NCBI GenBank assembly: GCA_963680875.1
Contig: OY804575.1
Coordinates: 102,417,505 to 102,481,504, forward strand
Source: Bathymodiolus brooksi
Taxonomy: Eukaryota > Mollusca > Bivalvia > Mytilida > Modiolidae
Length of the DNA: 64,000 nucleotides
Direction: 5' to 3'
The position numbers and the translations under genes were made by a program. Each line of letters begins with the position of its first letter. Position 1 is the first letter of the stretch. The notes below the pieces were generated by a model. The model did no database searches. It was given only the letters and a program-made list of their open reading frames with translations, and was not told the origin of the DNA. Shown one piece after another: positions 1 to 12,027 of this stretch.

Positions 1-585
1 CTGAGAAGAAGGCATTTGAATATTTTCCCATAGGGTCCAATGTTAATCTATGTATTACGGTGGTGGCCATCTTGGATTTCCGATCGGCATAAAAAACATA
101 AAATTTGTAGAGAACCTTCCAATGATCATTCCTGGGCAGTTTGGTTTCAACTGTCCTAGTGGTTTCAGAGAAGAAGCGTTTTGAAACATTTTCCCCATAG
201 GGTCCAATGTTAAACTAAGTCCTGCCGTAGCCGCCATTTTGAATTTCATATCGGAACAAAAAACGTAAAGTTTGTAGAGGACCATCCAATGAACATTCAT
301 GTACATTTTGGCTTTAATAATATTTGTAGTTTTTGAGAAGAAGGCATTTGAACATCAGAGCATATTATTGGCCCTGGCAGCCATATTGAATATCCGACTG
401 GAACGAAAAACAGTAACTTTGTAGAGGACCATCCAAGGAACATTCCTGCTAAGTTTGGTTCCAATCGGCCCAGTGGTTTCGGAGAAGAAGCTTGAAATGT
501 GAAAAGTTTACAGACGACAGACAACAGACGACGGACGCCAAGTGATGGCAATAGTTCACCTGGACCTTTGGTCCAGGTGAACTAA
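1..585 (+). repeat. Tandem-array element H1, 3' part, ending in a perfect hairpin
   Basis: About three and a half units of roughly 145-170 bp recur here; a GTAGAGGACCATCCAA-type segment returns near 107, 275 and 421. The array runs into short ACGACAGACAACAGACGACGG-type sequence. It closes at 553-583 with a 14-bp perfect stem (AGTTCACCTGGACC and its complement) around a 3-base loop, followed by CTAA. The left end lies outside the window. The plan (tandem units, GACGGACG-like stretch, terminal hairpin) matches families H2 and H3 below and resembles bivalve pearl/HINE elements. Apparent reading frames on the - strand are translations of the repeat. Confidence 0.7.
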
Positions 586-1697
586 AAATCTATTTATTCA
601 AACAAATTCTTTCATAATTTTCACTTGTCCGAATCCAGTTTTACTTGTCCCGGGCATTGGGCAAGTGCAAACACTGATTTAAGTTCTGCGAATGGATTTC
701 TAGCAAAATCACAAAATGGATTAATAGCTATAGATGTAATTAATACCCATCAAATGGTCACTTCATTTGATATATATATTTTTTTACCTTTAATATCATT
801 CCCCATTCTTGACTGATTTTTATGAATTTTTATTACCATTGTGAATAAATAATTTATTATAAAATGGACAAAAACATCAAACGATTGATCTTACACCATG
901 CAAAAAATAATAAAAAATGTAATCCCTTTTATATAATACATAACTTTTCATATTCAAATTTAGATTTTATGAAATTGACATTTGATAAGATATTGTAACG
1001 TCTGTTTCTCTAATTCAATTTCTACAGGGGGCTGACTATCTATTGGTTTTCATTTAAATTTATGTCAAAATCAATATTTTTTAGTAATTTCCGTTTTTTT
1101 TTAACATAATAGAGGGTTATATTTGACACATCGCCTTTTACAACACAAAACAGTTATCTGTCAATTTCAAAGAACCATCTGTTCACATAATCTATCAGAG
1201 GCCATATGATATAATTTAATTGGTAATTGCCAAGCAGTTAATTATGAAAATGCATTAGGACATTAATAATTTAATTCACCTTTTCATTCAAATCAAGATG
1301 CATGGCTAGGCACTTTTCAACTATGATTTTAAAACAAGATATATTATTTTCTTACTTTGTAGTATTAAAAAGTAAATACACATTATCAATTTGGATAAAA
1401 GTACTTTTAAAACAGGTTGAAAGAAATTGTATTCCCAGTGTATCCAGGAAGGATATCACAAAGAAAAAAAATATACACCATTTTATTCACACGATTACAA
1501 TATAACAATATTAATAGTTGATTATTGATAACAGTCAATAATTATAAAATTATGTAATTGTTCTTGTCATAAATTAACTTACATAAGTTTACATGACAAT
1601 AAAGTTTATTATTATTAAAAAAAACAATTTAAATGATATTTCTATTTTTGTTTCAATCATAATTCATTTTTTTTAAAATAAGATGAAGAGGGTTAGA
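586..1697. other. AT-rich intergenic sequence, nothing recognised
   Basis: Strongly AT-rich sequence with short homopolymers and no exon-like frame or clear repeat boundary. Short open frames at 625-816 and 1302-1505 have no family-like motif and look random. Confidence 0.5.
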
Positions 1698-2070
1698 AGT
1701 GTGTTTTAATAACACCACTTTCAACAATATTCTAGTTACATCATGGCGGTCAGTTTTATTACTGGAGGAAGTAATGATGTCCACTTTGTATTAGACCAAC
1801 ACCTTAGGTGAATTTTCATAGTAGACATATCGCTCCACTCAGACACATTTTTCTGATTCTGAGCCAGCCAGTCTTTGCTCTTACTCTTATTGCTGAGTAC
1901 TTAGCAAAGAAGCAACAAATGCCAATTTCATAGTTTGACCTGTGACCCAAAATCTACCATACTCCAGGCGACCTGACCCAAAATCTACCACACTCCAGGC
2001 GACCTGACCCAAAATCTACCACACTCCAGGCGACCTGACCCAAAATCTACCACACCCAGGCAAGCACTCT
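1698..2070 (-). mobile_element. Chimeric SINE: family B tail joined to family A body
   Basis: 1698-1769 is the 3' tail and adjoining part of SINE family B (CACTTTCAACAATATT, then GGTCAGTTTTATT). From 1770 the sequence switches to family A (TTTGTATTAGACCAACAC, TCTTTGCTCTTACTC, GAAGCAACAAATGCCAATTT). The tRNA-like head is degraded and replaced by a short tandem expansion at 1938-2062. Confidence 0.6.
1938..2062. repeat. 31-bp tandem repeat, about 4 copies
   Basis: A unit starting ACCTGACCCAAAATCTACCA is repeated four times (first copy 33 bp, last copy slightly short). It corresponds to the B-box side of the family A tRNA-like head with the box itself collapsed, so the expansion occurred inside the SINE. 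Confidence 0.85.
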
Positions 2071-3385
2071 AACCATTAGTTGGGGTTCAAATGTGCTGTT
2101 GAAGTCGAGGTCAAATGACATAGGAAAACAAACTGACATGGTCATTCTGATTATTTACAAAACAAATATTGCTGACCCATATAGTATTAGTATTGAAAAG
2201 GACCACAATGGTCTAGTGGTTTTAGGTAATTGATCGTCTGTAAGAGGTACTAGTATAAGTTTATGCTCAGTGTACCACAAACTGTTATCTACTTGTACTT
2301 TAAGTTCAAGCAAGTTTACAAATCAGTTAGCGACATAGTTGTTTTCTCTGTTAACCCCAGCCTGCCTAGTTGTCATGATGCAGCTGAAAATCTGTTGACC
2401 AGTTATGGTTGATTTGTGTATGGTTACTTGGGGATGAATTTGGTAACCATGTGTGTTACTAAAATTACTATAAATAAACTTTAATACAATGGAAATCACT
2501 AGCCCCAACCACCTGTATCTGTAAAAATAAAAATAAAAATACAGGCATGTCCTAGTGAAATTTTTGGTCTGTGACCCACTTCCAAACCCAATGTAGTGCT
2601 TCCCTTCTTTTGAAAAGTTTGGATGTTCTGTAAATTGACCACAAAGGTGAGCTCATCATACATGTGTCTGGCTCACTCCTTGTAAGTACTTAAAGATGGC
2701 TATTCAGAATTATCATGTCCAGAATAAAATAGACAATAGACATTATTATACCTTACTTACTTCTCATTGGCTTAAATTATATCACATGTCCTGAAACAAT
2801 TTTAATGTTTTGTGAAAATTAACCCAAACGGGAAACAACCCTATTGTTTCCCGGTAAACAACCCATTGCAGGGAACAAAAGGGAAACAACTCTTTCTAAA
2901 TTTTCAAAAAGTTTCAAAAATTTCAGTTTTCATAAAATTTCAAAATTTTAATATTTAAATAATAATATTGAAAAATGATAAAACAATTATAGCATACCAT
3001 TTCGGTCAATACTATTGCCTTCTTCAAAAAGAATGAAGATTACCGGTACATAAAATTGAAAATGATTGGTTAATAAAATTATTAAGAAATGGGTGTTTTC
3101 ATAATGGATCAGTTATATGTCCAAGGTTAGTCATAATGGCTCAAGGAAGGTTGTATTGGCCCGAGGCAATTTTTGAAGTTATTAAACACACATTTTAAAT
3201 CTGTTGAAAATATTACTGATGGCCGGTTTGTGCCCTATATCAGTGGTTGTGTTGTGAACTTTAATATAAACATGAAATAGTTTAACATTTGTTAAAAATT
3301 TGTCAAAAGTTATTAAGCACACATTTTGCTTAAATACATGTATTTATTTATATGCTCAATCCTTGGTCTGTTGTTGGGTATAATA
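2071..3385. other. AT-rich intergenic sequence, nothing recognised
   Basis: No coding exon found. Near 2825-2895 the word GGGAAACAAC occurs repeatedly in both orientations; it recurs in the hairpin at 3386-3520, suggesting fragments of one repeat family. Confidence 0.45.
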
Positions 3386-3520
3386 AAACAGTTATTGCCT
3401 TCAATGAATTGTAAACATCAGAATTGTTAACCCCCAAGGGGTTGTTTCCCTCGGGAAAACAACCCCCATCAGGTTAACAATTCTGGATGTTTACATCCAT
3501 TGAAGGAAATAATTGTTTAA
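3386..3520. repeat. Imperfect inverted repeat (MITE-like hairpin)
   Basis: The left arm runs AACAGTTATTGCCTTCAATG ... AGAATTGTTAACCCCC ... GGTTGTTTCCC. The right arm reverses it: GGGAAAACAACCCCC ... GTTAACAATTCTGGATG ... CATTGAAGGAAATAATTGTT. The arms are about 60 bp each with a few mismatches and a very short centre. Consistent with a small foldback MITE; no clear target-site duplication was identified. Confidence 0.65.
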
Positions 3521-4430
3521 TATTTATTGGTACTAACACATGTACAATAGATGGTTACGACACATAAAGAAAGATATACATGTAAAATATATATAATATC
3601 AATACATGTGGGAGGACAGTGGCATCAGCTTGCATTTTTTTTTATGTACATATATAAATAATAAAATGAAGAATGATTCATACTTGGGTGTCCAGAACCT
3701 GATCTTTTAAATGAAACATGGTTGCATAAAATTAACATTTTTGTAGCTTGGCCTGAAAGTGTGCAACCTGACAAATCCACAAACCCTAGGATTAAATGAG
3801 GGTGATGCCTAACATAAAAGTCAGTCATGTAAGGACAATTATTTTCCACAATCTGCCACATGGCCTCATCACTTGTCAAGGCCAGCACCTGCCATGTGTT
3901 TGTATGCAAATTACTTCAATCTGATTGGTCAATTTTAAATTTCTTATTTTTCTGTAACATCAGAAAATCAAATATGATCTAATAATTGATTGGAAAATTG
4001 AGAAGATTAAAAGAAACATAAATATTGATTAGCAACACAATTTCAATCCTATTTTAATATATTCAAATTCTATACCAGATTTGTCATAAATATAATTTTA
4101 TTACATTTATTTTCTAATCAGTAAATTTAACAAATCTGAACGAAGTGTGAGCATTATAAAAAGTTCACTCATAATGTCTGTCATATCAGAAAGTCATTTA
4201 AACCACATTAAAGAAATTATTAGTTTTATGATAAACTTCACAATCCATTTGTAAATTATAATGGGTAAAATATAAGAGGGTCAGGTTTTGTAAGGTACAG
4301 AGGAAATAAAAAATGTCATCATCTCTGAAGAAAGTACAGTATATTTAATAAGTTTATGCATATGTATTTATTACCAAAATAACACCGCAAAAAAATGCTA
4401 CGGAAAACGAGTTTCAATATGTACCGGTAC
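3521..4430. other. AT-rich sequence with one unexplained - strand open frame
   Basis: Mostly featureless. A 94-codon - strand frame at 3625-3909 has fairly protein-like composition in its first half but no recognised motif, no clear splice sites and a low-complexity end, so it is not called as a gene. Confidence 0.4.
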
Positions 4431-4940
4431 TCAAATCAACAGTCCCTTCAAAGTATAGCAAGCTTAAAATCAACAGTCCCTTCAAAGTATTGCAAGCTTA
4501 AAATCAACAGTCCCTTCAAAGAATAGCAAGCTTAAAATCAACAGTCCCTTCAAAGAATAGCAAGCTTAAAATCAACAGTCCCTTCAAAGAATAGCAAGCT
4601 TAAAATCAACAGTCCCTTCAAAGCATAGCAAGCTTAAAATCAACAGTCCCTTCAAAGCATAGTAATTTTGAAATCGCCAGTCCCTTCAAAGTAATACAAG
4701 TTGAAAAATCGACAGTCCCTCCAAAGTATAGTAAGCTTAAAATCAACAGTCCCTTCAAAGAATAGCAAGCTTAAAATCAAGTCCCTTCAAAGTATAGCAA
4801 GCTGAAAATCAACAGTCCCTTCAAAGTATAGCAAGCTTAAAATCAACAGTCCCTTCAAAGCATAGTAATTTTGAAATCGCCAGTCCCTTCAAAGTAATAC
4901 AAGTTGAAAAATCGACAGTCCCTCCAAAGTATAGTACGCT
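4431..4940. repeat. 34-bp minisatellite, about 15 copies, with a higher-order block
   Basis: The unit contains ATCAACAGTCCCTTCAAAG followed by AATAGCAAGCTTAA, total 34 bp. Most copies differ by one or two bases. A diverged sub-block (ATAGTAATTTTGAAATCGCC, then TAATACAAGTTGAAAAATCG) occurs twice, at about 4659-4732 and 4861-4937, showing that several units were copied together. No coding potential. Confidence 0.9.
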
Positions 4941-5040
4941 TAAGTCTTGTATTTTGGATAACAAATTTACAATTCTTTACAATGTGAAAAATGTCAACTA
5001 CAGGGAAGAAAATATACATATAAATATATATACACCAATG

Positions 5041-5075
<35 letters not shown>
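5041..5075. repeat. Poly(A) run of 35
   Basis: Uninterrupted A stretch. It could be a microsatellite or the tail of an old retroposed copy; no target-site duplication was recognised. Short reading frames through it (poly-Lys/poly-Phe) are artefacts. Confidence 0.9.
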
Positions 5076-5076
<1 letters not shown>

Positions 5077-5658
5077 GGAAAAAATTATATGACCTCATAC
5101 TATTTATTGTACGGTATGTGGGGCATAAAAAATTCATTTGAGAATAAAGGGTTAGGTTAATGCTATGATGTGCACGGCATGATAAAAATACCAAGTAGAC
5201 ACTGACAAGGGGTCCATCTTCCACTAATTTTACTGAAAACCATGAATGTCAGACAAAAAGTCATAACTATGTAGAATCTGTCTGAAAAATGTAAGATAAA
5301 AAAAAAGATTAAATTACACTTCAAATTAGAACAATAATGATAAAACTTAATGCCCCTTGATAGTGACACTTAGCAGTGTGTGCATATAATATTTTCTTAA
5401 TCTTTACTATTACTACTCAATGTACAATTAATTATAGGTATAGGTAATTATTGAAGGTATAATACAAATTATAATAATCTAAATTATCCAATCAAATGAA
5501 ATATGAAATACCAAAAGTTTGAAGCAGTAGGCAGGCCAACTTTCTTCAGTTATGAAGACTTTTTAATAAAAAAAAAAAAAAAAACCTGTACACTGTGAAA
5601 GGTTTTCAATAGACAATATACCCATTAATTTATCCAAGTTACAATAATATTTTTAATA
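5076..5658. other. AT-rich sequence, nothing recognised
   Basis: Contains a second A-run near 5569-5583 but no exon, hairpin or repeat boundary that can be supported. Confidence 0.4.
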
Positions 5659-5785
5659 GCATCGGTGGTGTAATGTCTAGCGTGCTCACCTTGAGTGTGG
5701 TAGATCATGGGTCTGATCGGGTCAAACTAAAGACTAAACAATAGGTATTTGTTGCTTCTCTGCTAAGCATGCACTCAATAACATT
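5659..5785 (+). mobile_element. SINE family A, tRNA-like head fragment
   Basis: Starts GCATCGGTGGTGTAATGTCT (A-box region), continues TGGTAGATCATGGGTCTGAT (degenerate B box), then ATAGGTATTTGTTGCTTCTC. It stops after GCTAAGCATGCACTCAATAA. The body and tail are missing. Confidence 0.75.
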
Positions 5786-6714
5786 ATTGGTGGACAAACT
5801 AACAAACAATATTTTATTTATAGCCTGCATACTTTTTACAAGCTTTGTCACTGTTAACCTGCACTAGTGTTTTTTGTTTTTAAATCTTGACGTTCCTATG
5901 ACTTATGAGTGATTATCCTAAGATTTTTCGGAGACACCAAAACCATAATATTTACTAATTTTCACAAATAATTTACAGCACTTTGAACCATAAAAAACAC
6001 ATAGGATTATTCCACTTTCATACAAGATGTTATCCATTTCTTAACAATTTATTTATCAAAGTGACTACTGAAACAAATTTCATACAGAATCTTGTCTACT
6101 GAAATATTAAATAAATGATCATTTTTTTGTAGTTGGATTCAATTTCAAAACCACATCAACGGGGAGTATCTCCTATAAAAACAAAAAGCAATACACATCA
6201 CATGGCTAACTTTTTTGTTAGTTGGTTTTAATTTCAAAGTCATTTCCTGGGCTATCAGTTTAATAGATATAGCAGAAAAATAGGTGGCATCTGGCATAAA
6301 AAATAACAACTTATAATCAAAACCATAACCAGAACTCAAGTTTGACAAACTTTATAAAAGTGCTGATGATACAAATTTCTGTCACTGAGGTAATGTATGG
6401 GTAAATCTAACTAACACATTTTCACAAGGACAAGCAGACTTCCTGTTCTAAGGGAGATAATCCCCCTTGCAAAAGGCAGCAAGGCAATTTTTGAGCCATG
6501 TGGTGAGTGCCTCACCTTAAATTTGTTTATAAAATGTAATGTACTACAAGTCTGCTACTGTTAGATTTTACTTCATTTCATGCTAAAATAATTAAACTTA
6601 ATTATCGGTATTTTTTGTGTAAAATTAACAGTGTAAATATAAAAGAATGTAGCTGACTTGGTGTAAATATCAGTTACTGATTCTATTAATTTAGCTGTCT
6701 CCCATATAAAAAGG
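5786..6714. other. AT-rich intergenic sequence, nothing recognised
   Basis: No exon-like frame with splice sites and no clear element ends. Confidence 0.4.
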
Positions 6715-6945
6715 GTTTGGTTTATGGTGTTTAACTTTCAACAATATTTCTGTTATATTGTGGTGGTCAGTTTTATTGGTGGAGGAAACCTGTCACAAGT
6801 CACTGACAAACTTTATCACATAATGTTGTATCAATTACACCTCGCCATGAACGGGGTTCGAACTCACAATTTTATTGGTGACAGGCACTGAATGCACAGG
6901 TAGTCATAAATCCAACTACCATACAATCCCGACCACGACGACCTC
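6715..6945 (-). mobile_element. SINE family B, near full length
   Basis: Read on +, it starts with the tail (TTTAACTTTCAACAATATTT), then GTGGTGGTCAGTTTTATTGG, CTGACAAACTTTATCACATA and the B box inside GGGTTCGAACTCACAA. It ends at the A-box side (TAGTCATAAATCCAACTACC). The internal promoter therefore points leftward. Confidence 0.85.
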
Positions 6946-8039
6946 CATATAAAAAGGGATTTTCTCAATACTGACAATAATTATAAAAAGAAAGTTTAAA
7001 AATTGATCGTCAACAATTCCACCAATATCAACAAAACAAACAATCACTTCTCACAATAAATCATTGAAAACTACAAGACCACTACAGATGACCCTTGAAA
7101 TCAATGTCCTGACTTGGGAAAGACACAGAAATGTGGCAGAGTTAAACCAGTTACTGGGGATCAAATGCATGTGATTTTGACAAATACACAAATGTATAAC
7201 AAATATGACTTGGAAATTGTGACTGATTAATAGCTAATATGCAGTACTCGGCAAAGATATGTCCGATATTGATTAAAATAATTCCTTATATTTGTACCAA
7301 AAGAACGGTTGAGGCATCTACAATTACAACCAACCGTATCAATTGTGAAATAGAAAGGACTATTATAGAGTACTAATCTAACACAACTGTCAATATCACA
7401 ATTTTACAATAAATTGAAAACAAAAACAAAAACAATTTACTTCCTCGTTTCTAAGATTTAAGTAGTAAACCTTAGATCACTTGGCCACCAGGACTTGAAA
7501 TGACTTGATATTACTGTAAGACAATTTACTTGGCAGCTTAATAGAAACATCTAATGACAGAAGACACCTATACAATTAATTTTCATCAGCATTTTCCTGT
7601 GTTGTCTAATATTACCCAAGAAATTGATAACAGAAGTATATATGCTTCCTTTGATTAAAATAATAAATATTGAAAACACAATTACAACCAGAGGCCCACC
7701 ATAGCCAGTATAAACACCATTACAACCAGTATTGCTGCTGTCCAAAGATAATGTACAAAAGGATTTTATGCTAGAGGGGTGGTGCTCATTTTGTAGACGA
7801 GAAGTCTAAGGACTCTATCGGATCAAGGTAAGCACCCGCTGCGGCAATGTGACATATCCGCTCCTGAGAATTAGTAATTACTGGTAGACAATTTAAATGG
7901 TTACAAAGAATATATAGTACATTGTATTGCCTAATTTTACAAAAAACGATCGGCAGCAATTTTTTAAGAGGAGGCACACATCGTCTAAAATCCACGAATG
8001 CATTAAAACACAAACATTGTTAGTGGAGCATTGTATGAT
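6946..8039. other. AT-rich intergenic sequence, nothing recognised
   Basis: No supported exon. The stretch 7775-7870 is less AT-rich (GTAAGCACCCGCTGCGGCAA) and may be the edge of a repeat, but no second copy was found in the window. Confidence 0.4.
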
Positions 8040-8255
8040 ATTCAATGGGATGCCTTTAACCGGTTTAACACTGCCACATTTTTTTTCATCTCCCAAGCCA
8101 GGATCTGAATTTCCAAGGCCATATGCTATGTTCTTTTTTTCTTCGTTGAATGGTTTGAGGTCAGAGGTGATTGTACGTTTTGTTGATATTGGTGGAATTG
8201 TTGACCATCACTGTTTGAACGTCCTTTTCATAACATGTTTGTATCAGAGTAATGT
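8040..8255. repeat. Interspersed repeat family D
   Basis: Contains CCCAAGCCAGGATCTGAATT, then TTTTGTTGATATTGGTGGAA and GACCATCACTGTTTGAAC. Related stretches occur near 29517-29740, 48640-48710, 49580-49680 and 59010-59110. A 135-codon + strand frame crossing this copy (7927-8334) is a by-product of the repeat. Confidence 0.55.
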
Positions 8256-9067
8256 AAATATGCTTTACAAAATTTATCAAACCAGACAAAAAATCCATAT
8301 GCTGCTTACTCTACGTACTCTATTTGTCAATTAAAATCTTTCATGAAATCAAGTTAATATTATTTATCACAGATTTAACAAGAAATTGTGAGAAAAAAAA
8401 TCTAATCAAAGGTTTTTTTTTAACTTCTTTATCAAATAATCAATATTCTTCTAACTTTGTTTTAACAGAAGTGAAACTAAGCCACTATAGATTACAAAAG
8501 TATTGGTACCGAAATCAAGGTTAGCAATAGCATCTCAAAATTCAATGCTGAAAATATTTTTGTGAAAAAGAAACAAAGATTTGGTTACGGTTACTATAGC
8601 ATAACTTTAATAATGCCATACATAATTTCCCCCCACTGGACCCCCCTGGTATCAAATTGAAGTAATAAACAGTAGAACTTTCACCATATTTTCTATATTA
8701 AAAGTTAAGATAAGACAAACACATACATCCTGTAAGATAGTCAGAATGTACTTGAAAAAGTTCTTCAATTCTTCCTGTCATGTTTTCACCAGGAAATATT
8801 ATTACATTTAGTGTAATATCTAGGTCAAAACTTACCAATTCATTCTAACTTCTCTTATTGAGTGTGTTTAGTTCATTATTCAAACTAAAAACATTTATCT
8901 AATTATCCAACAAATTATCAGCAGTCAATTTACAAAATCAAGTTCTCCTTGACCTTCAAATACAGAAAGACACAGTAGTATGTTCAAGGTGATCTGAAGT
9001 CTCTTAGTAGAGCGATACCTCGCTTTGACTAGAATACATTACACTCCTCACAAGAGTGATTGCTTCA
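8256..9067. other. AT-rich intergenic sequence, nothing recognised
   Basis: No supported gene or element end. Confidence 0.4.
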
Positions 9068-9405
9068 GTGAGTGATTGTTGTTTAACGCCAACTCAGCAA
9101 TTTTTCAGCTATATCACGGCGAGAACAAGTTAATTTTCAATGAGAAGATAATACAGTCCGCTTTGTTGGATTTTTATATTGCTAGCTCACTGAAACAACA
9201 GTTCTCTGATAGACATGTCGCCCCACTCTGACACATTATCCTGATTCCGAGCCAACCAGTCTTTGCTCTTTCTCCTTAATGCTGTATGCTTAGTGGAGAA
9301 GCAACAAATACCAATTTTATAGTTTTTGCTTTGACTGATCGGGGCTCGAACCCACGATCTACCACACTTGAGAAGAGCATGCTAACCATTACACCACCGA
9401 TGTGG
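9068..9405 (-). mobile_element. SINE family A, near full length
   Basis: Read on +, tail first: GTTTAACGCCAACTCAGCAA, TTTTTCAGCTATATCACGGC, the core with ACTGAAACAACAGTTCTCTG, then TCTTTGCTCTTTCTCCTTAA. The tRNA-like head follows, with the B box in GGGGCTCGAACCCACGATCT and the A box in GCATGCTAACCATTACACCA. Internal pol III promoter boxes are well preserved. Confidence 0.88.
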
Positions 9406-9565
9406 TTAAATCTAGGGGGATATCTCGCTCTGACTGAAATACATTACACCTCTCACAAGAAGCCTCATAGTGACTCTCTCACATGTTGAGTAATAAAAAA
9501 ACAACTTTTATATTCGCTTACATCTATTTCCATTTGTGCTAAAGATATTTACAAATAATGTATTA

Positions 9566-9711
9566 ATTTGTAATTATATTACATATATCAGTAATTTGTA
9601 ATTATATTACATTTATCAGTAATTTGTAATTATATTACATATATCAGTAATTTGTAATTATATTACATATATCAATAATTTGTAATTATATTACATATAT
9701 CAGTAATTTGT
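9566..9711. repeat. 28-bp tandem repeat, about 5.2 copies
   Basis: Unit ATTTGTAATTATATTACATA plus TATCAGTA, repeated with only single-base changes (CATTTATC in copy 2, TCAATA in copy 4). Confidence 0.92.
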
Positions 9712-11799
9712 TGTAAACGGGAATGGATTTCTCACATTAATGTCACATAGAAGACAAACCTTGAGATACAAGACGAGATGAGAAGTCCAAATTTGAGTTA
9801 AACATATCAAAGATAATAAATTTTAATCGAGGATTTGTCAAGATGATGTCAATATAAGGTCACATTAGAAAACAGTGATATGTTTGTATCATGTTTGTTA
9901 CTTGATAATAGATATTATCATGTCTAAAAATAACATTTTTTTTTTTTTTTACAATTCATCGATAATTATTATTATTAACCCAGGCTAAGCGGAAGTAAAT
10001 TCCTAAAACAAAATCCAACAGTACTTGTAAAAATGTAAGCGAGAGGTCTGTTTGTGACTGTAAGAAGATGAACTACAATCCAAAGGCTATTCATCTTAAA
10101 TATGTTATTATTCTACATAAATATTATAACACAGAATTTTTCTAAAATAATTATTATTGAAATGTCCACAGCTTGTATAGTATACATTGTAATAGCTCTA
10201 TATAATATGTCCAATTACACCACTTCCCTTGCTCTTCTCACCCCGCCCCTTTCCCTACAATTTTTTTTTCAAAGAATTAATATGTACAATGAAGTGCATC
10301 AGTACTATGCAATTCAAAACCTAAACCTTTAAAAATTACTAAATACATTTAATGCATAAATTGTAAAGAAAGAAAACAAAATGCTGCTCCGGATCAAAAT
10401 GTGGCCATTAACAACAAGTCTGGATATGAATACAAAGTACCGAACAATGGAACAATGGTGTCGTTGATTTTCAGGTGAAAGAATACACATTTAACGATCA
10501 GATGATTTCACTTCAGAGTTTAAATTGACAATAGCATCTCCGATTACAATCAGGGCACAAATAACAAGGTCTCTGCCATGAATCAAACCTTACACACTTC
10601 GATAGACACCAATATACCTCACTATAGAAAGACGTGCTGATGTAGTGATTCAAACAATCAGTGACTTATGATTTAAAACTTCTAAACTTTCTTGGTATGT
10701 GTATTAATTCCTTTCCATGTCAATTTCGAGACAGATCTAAAAGGAATTAAGCATGACACATATTATTACCTAGATCACAATGTACATAAGATTATATATA
10801 ATAATAAAGTCTTTAGTGAAACGTTTACTTAGGAATAACGAGAATTGTCTTTTTTGAAAAAGGGATTATGACTTCACGATTATTATCTTTTATTTAAAGA
10901 CATTAAAATAATTAGCAGGATGTCAAAATCTACGACCTACATGTATCATGTTTTCAAGTACGTGTTTGTTGATCTTAATTCTTTACTTCTTAGTTCTATA
11001 TGCAAAATCTTCAGTCTATTTGTCTGATAGATGAGTAGGGTGTCACTAAAACCCACTTGTACATATACAACAAGCTGATCAATATTCATACATACTCAGG
11101 TCATGGTGAGGTTGGTCAGGGAGATGTCATTTGTCTGTGTCAATCAAAAAATTAGTCTAACAGACTTATAGGCCATCTTTTAATCCTTGTGTTCTTTAAT
11201 CTGACAAAACAAAAAGCAAAAAAGAATTTAGACTATTCGTAAAGAATACTTTAACTGAATTTCAGAAACAACTTAAATTTTTTTTGTTTCACTAAAAGTT
11301 CATGAAAGAGAAGTAATCACAAATTAAGTTTTTTTCCCCAATTCTGATAAAACTAGAAACATGTATTCATGAATCATCTCGCATTTAGAATTTATAACAT
11401 ATAATTTGTGCTGTAATATTTCTGCATATCATTACAAAAACTGTAGAACTTTATAAAGAAATTAATAATGGATAGACAATTTTTTTTACGACAGTGACAT
11501 TGATTGGAATGTAACAAATTATTTATTTAGCTACATGGTTCCGGATAAAATTACAACATGAACTACCAAATGGTTAGGGGGCTGTCATGTGTCTATGATT
11601 GTTGATCATATGGTAGCTAGTGAATTTACACCTACCTAGTATACATGTAATCATCACCACTGAAGGGGTGATTTTAATTTCTGTTCATGACGTAGTGTAC
11701 TCGATGTGATGAAGATCATCAGTGACTAGCGACGGTCAGCAGTTTTCCAATAATAACTTACCAAAAGATCGAAGATATTAAAGTGGTAATTAGAAGCAG
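9712..11799. other. Largely unique sequence, function unknown
   Basis: The stretch at about 10380-10860 is less AT-rich and lacks recognisable repeats. It holds a hairpin-like pair (TTAATTCCTTT near 10705 and AAAAGGAATTAA near 10739). No open frame with splice sites supports an exon. A conserved non-coding element or a UTR is possible but unproven. Confidence 0.35.
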
Positions 11800-12005
11800 T
11801 AAACTGAAGGACAGATAATACAATGACCAAAAGCAAAAAAAGGACAAAACATTATACAGAAAACTAAAGATTTGACAACAAAAAGAACCATATTAAATAA
11901 CTGGCAGTGAACTAAGGTCCCCGTTAGCTAATGGTAAGAAATACCTGCTCCACTAGTGGTGTAATTCGTGTCACTAACGTTAAAAATCCAGTTTTAAATA
12001 TTGTT
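11800..12005 (-). repeat. 3' end fragment of the reverse-transcriptase element seen at 34.3-37.5 kb
   Basis: The segments ACAGATAATACAATGACCAA ... AAGGACAAA, CATATTAAATAACTGGCAGT ... GAACTAAGG and CCTGCTCCACTAGTGGTGTA correspond in order to 34327-34370 and 35318-35420, which flank the nested array inside the RT element remnant. No coding part of the RT is present here. Confidence 0.5.
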
Positions 12006-12027
12006 GAAGAAGTGGTGTCGAATAGTG

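Noticed and set aside
3625..3909. 94-codon - strand frame with a DFYVRHHPHLILGFVDLSGC stretch
   Set aside because: It looks partly protein-like, but no family, no splice context and a low-complexity end; left as unexplained.
4954..5224. Poly-Lys / poly-Phe frames
   Set aside because: They are translations of the 35-A run.
5659..5785. Possible CRISPR-like or spaced repeats among SINE heads
   Set aside because: Copies are dispersed, in both orientations and diverged; this is SINE distribution in a eukaryotic genome.
7927..8334. 135-codon + strand frame
   Set aside because: It covers repeat family D, which recurs at several loci without keeping the frame; no protein motif.
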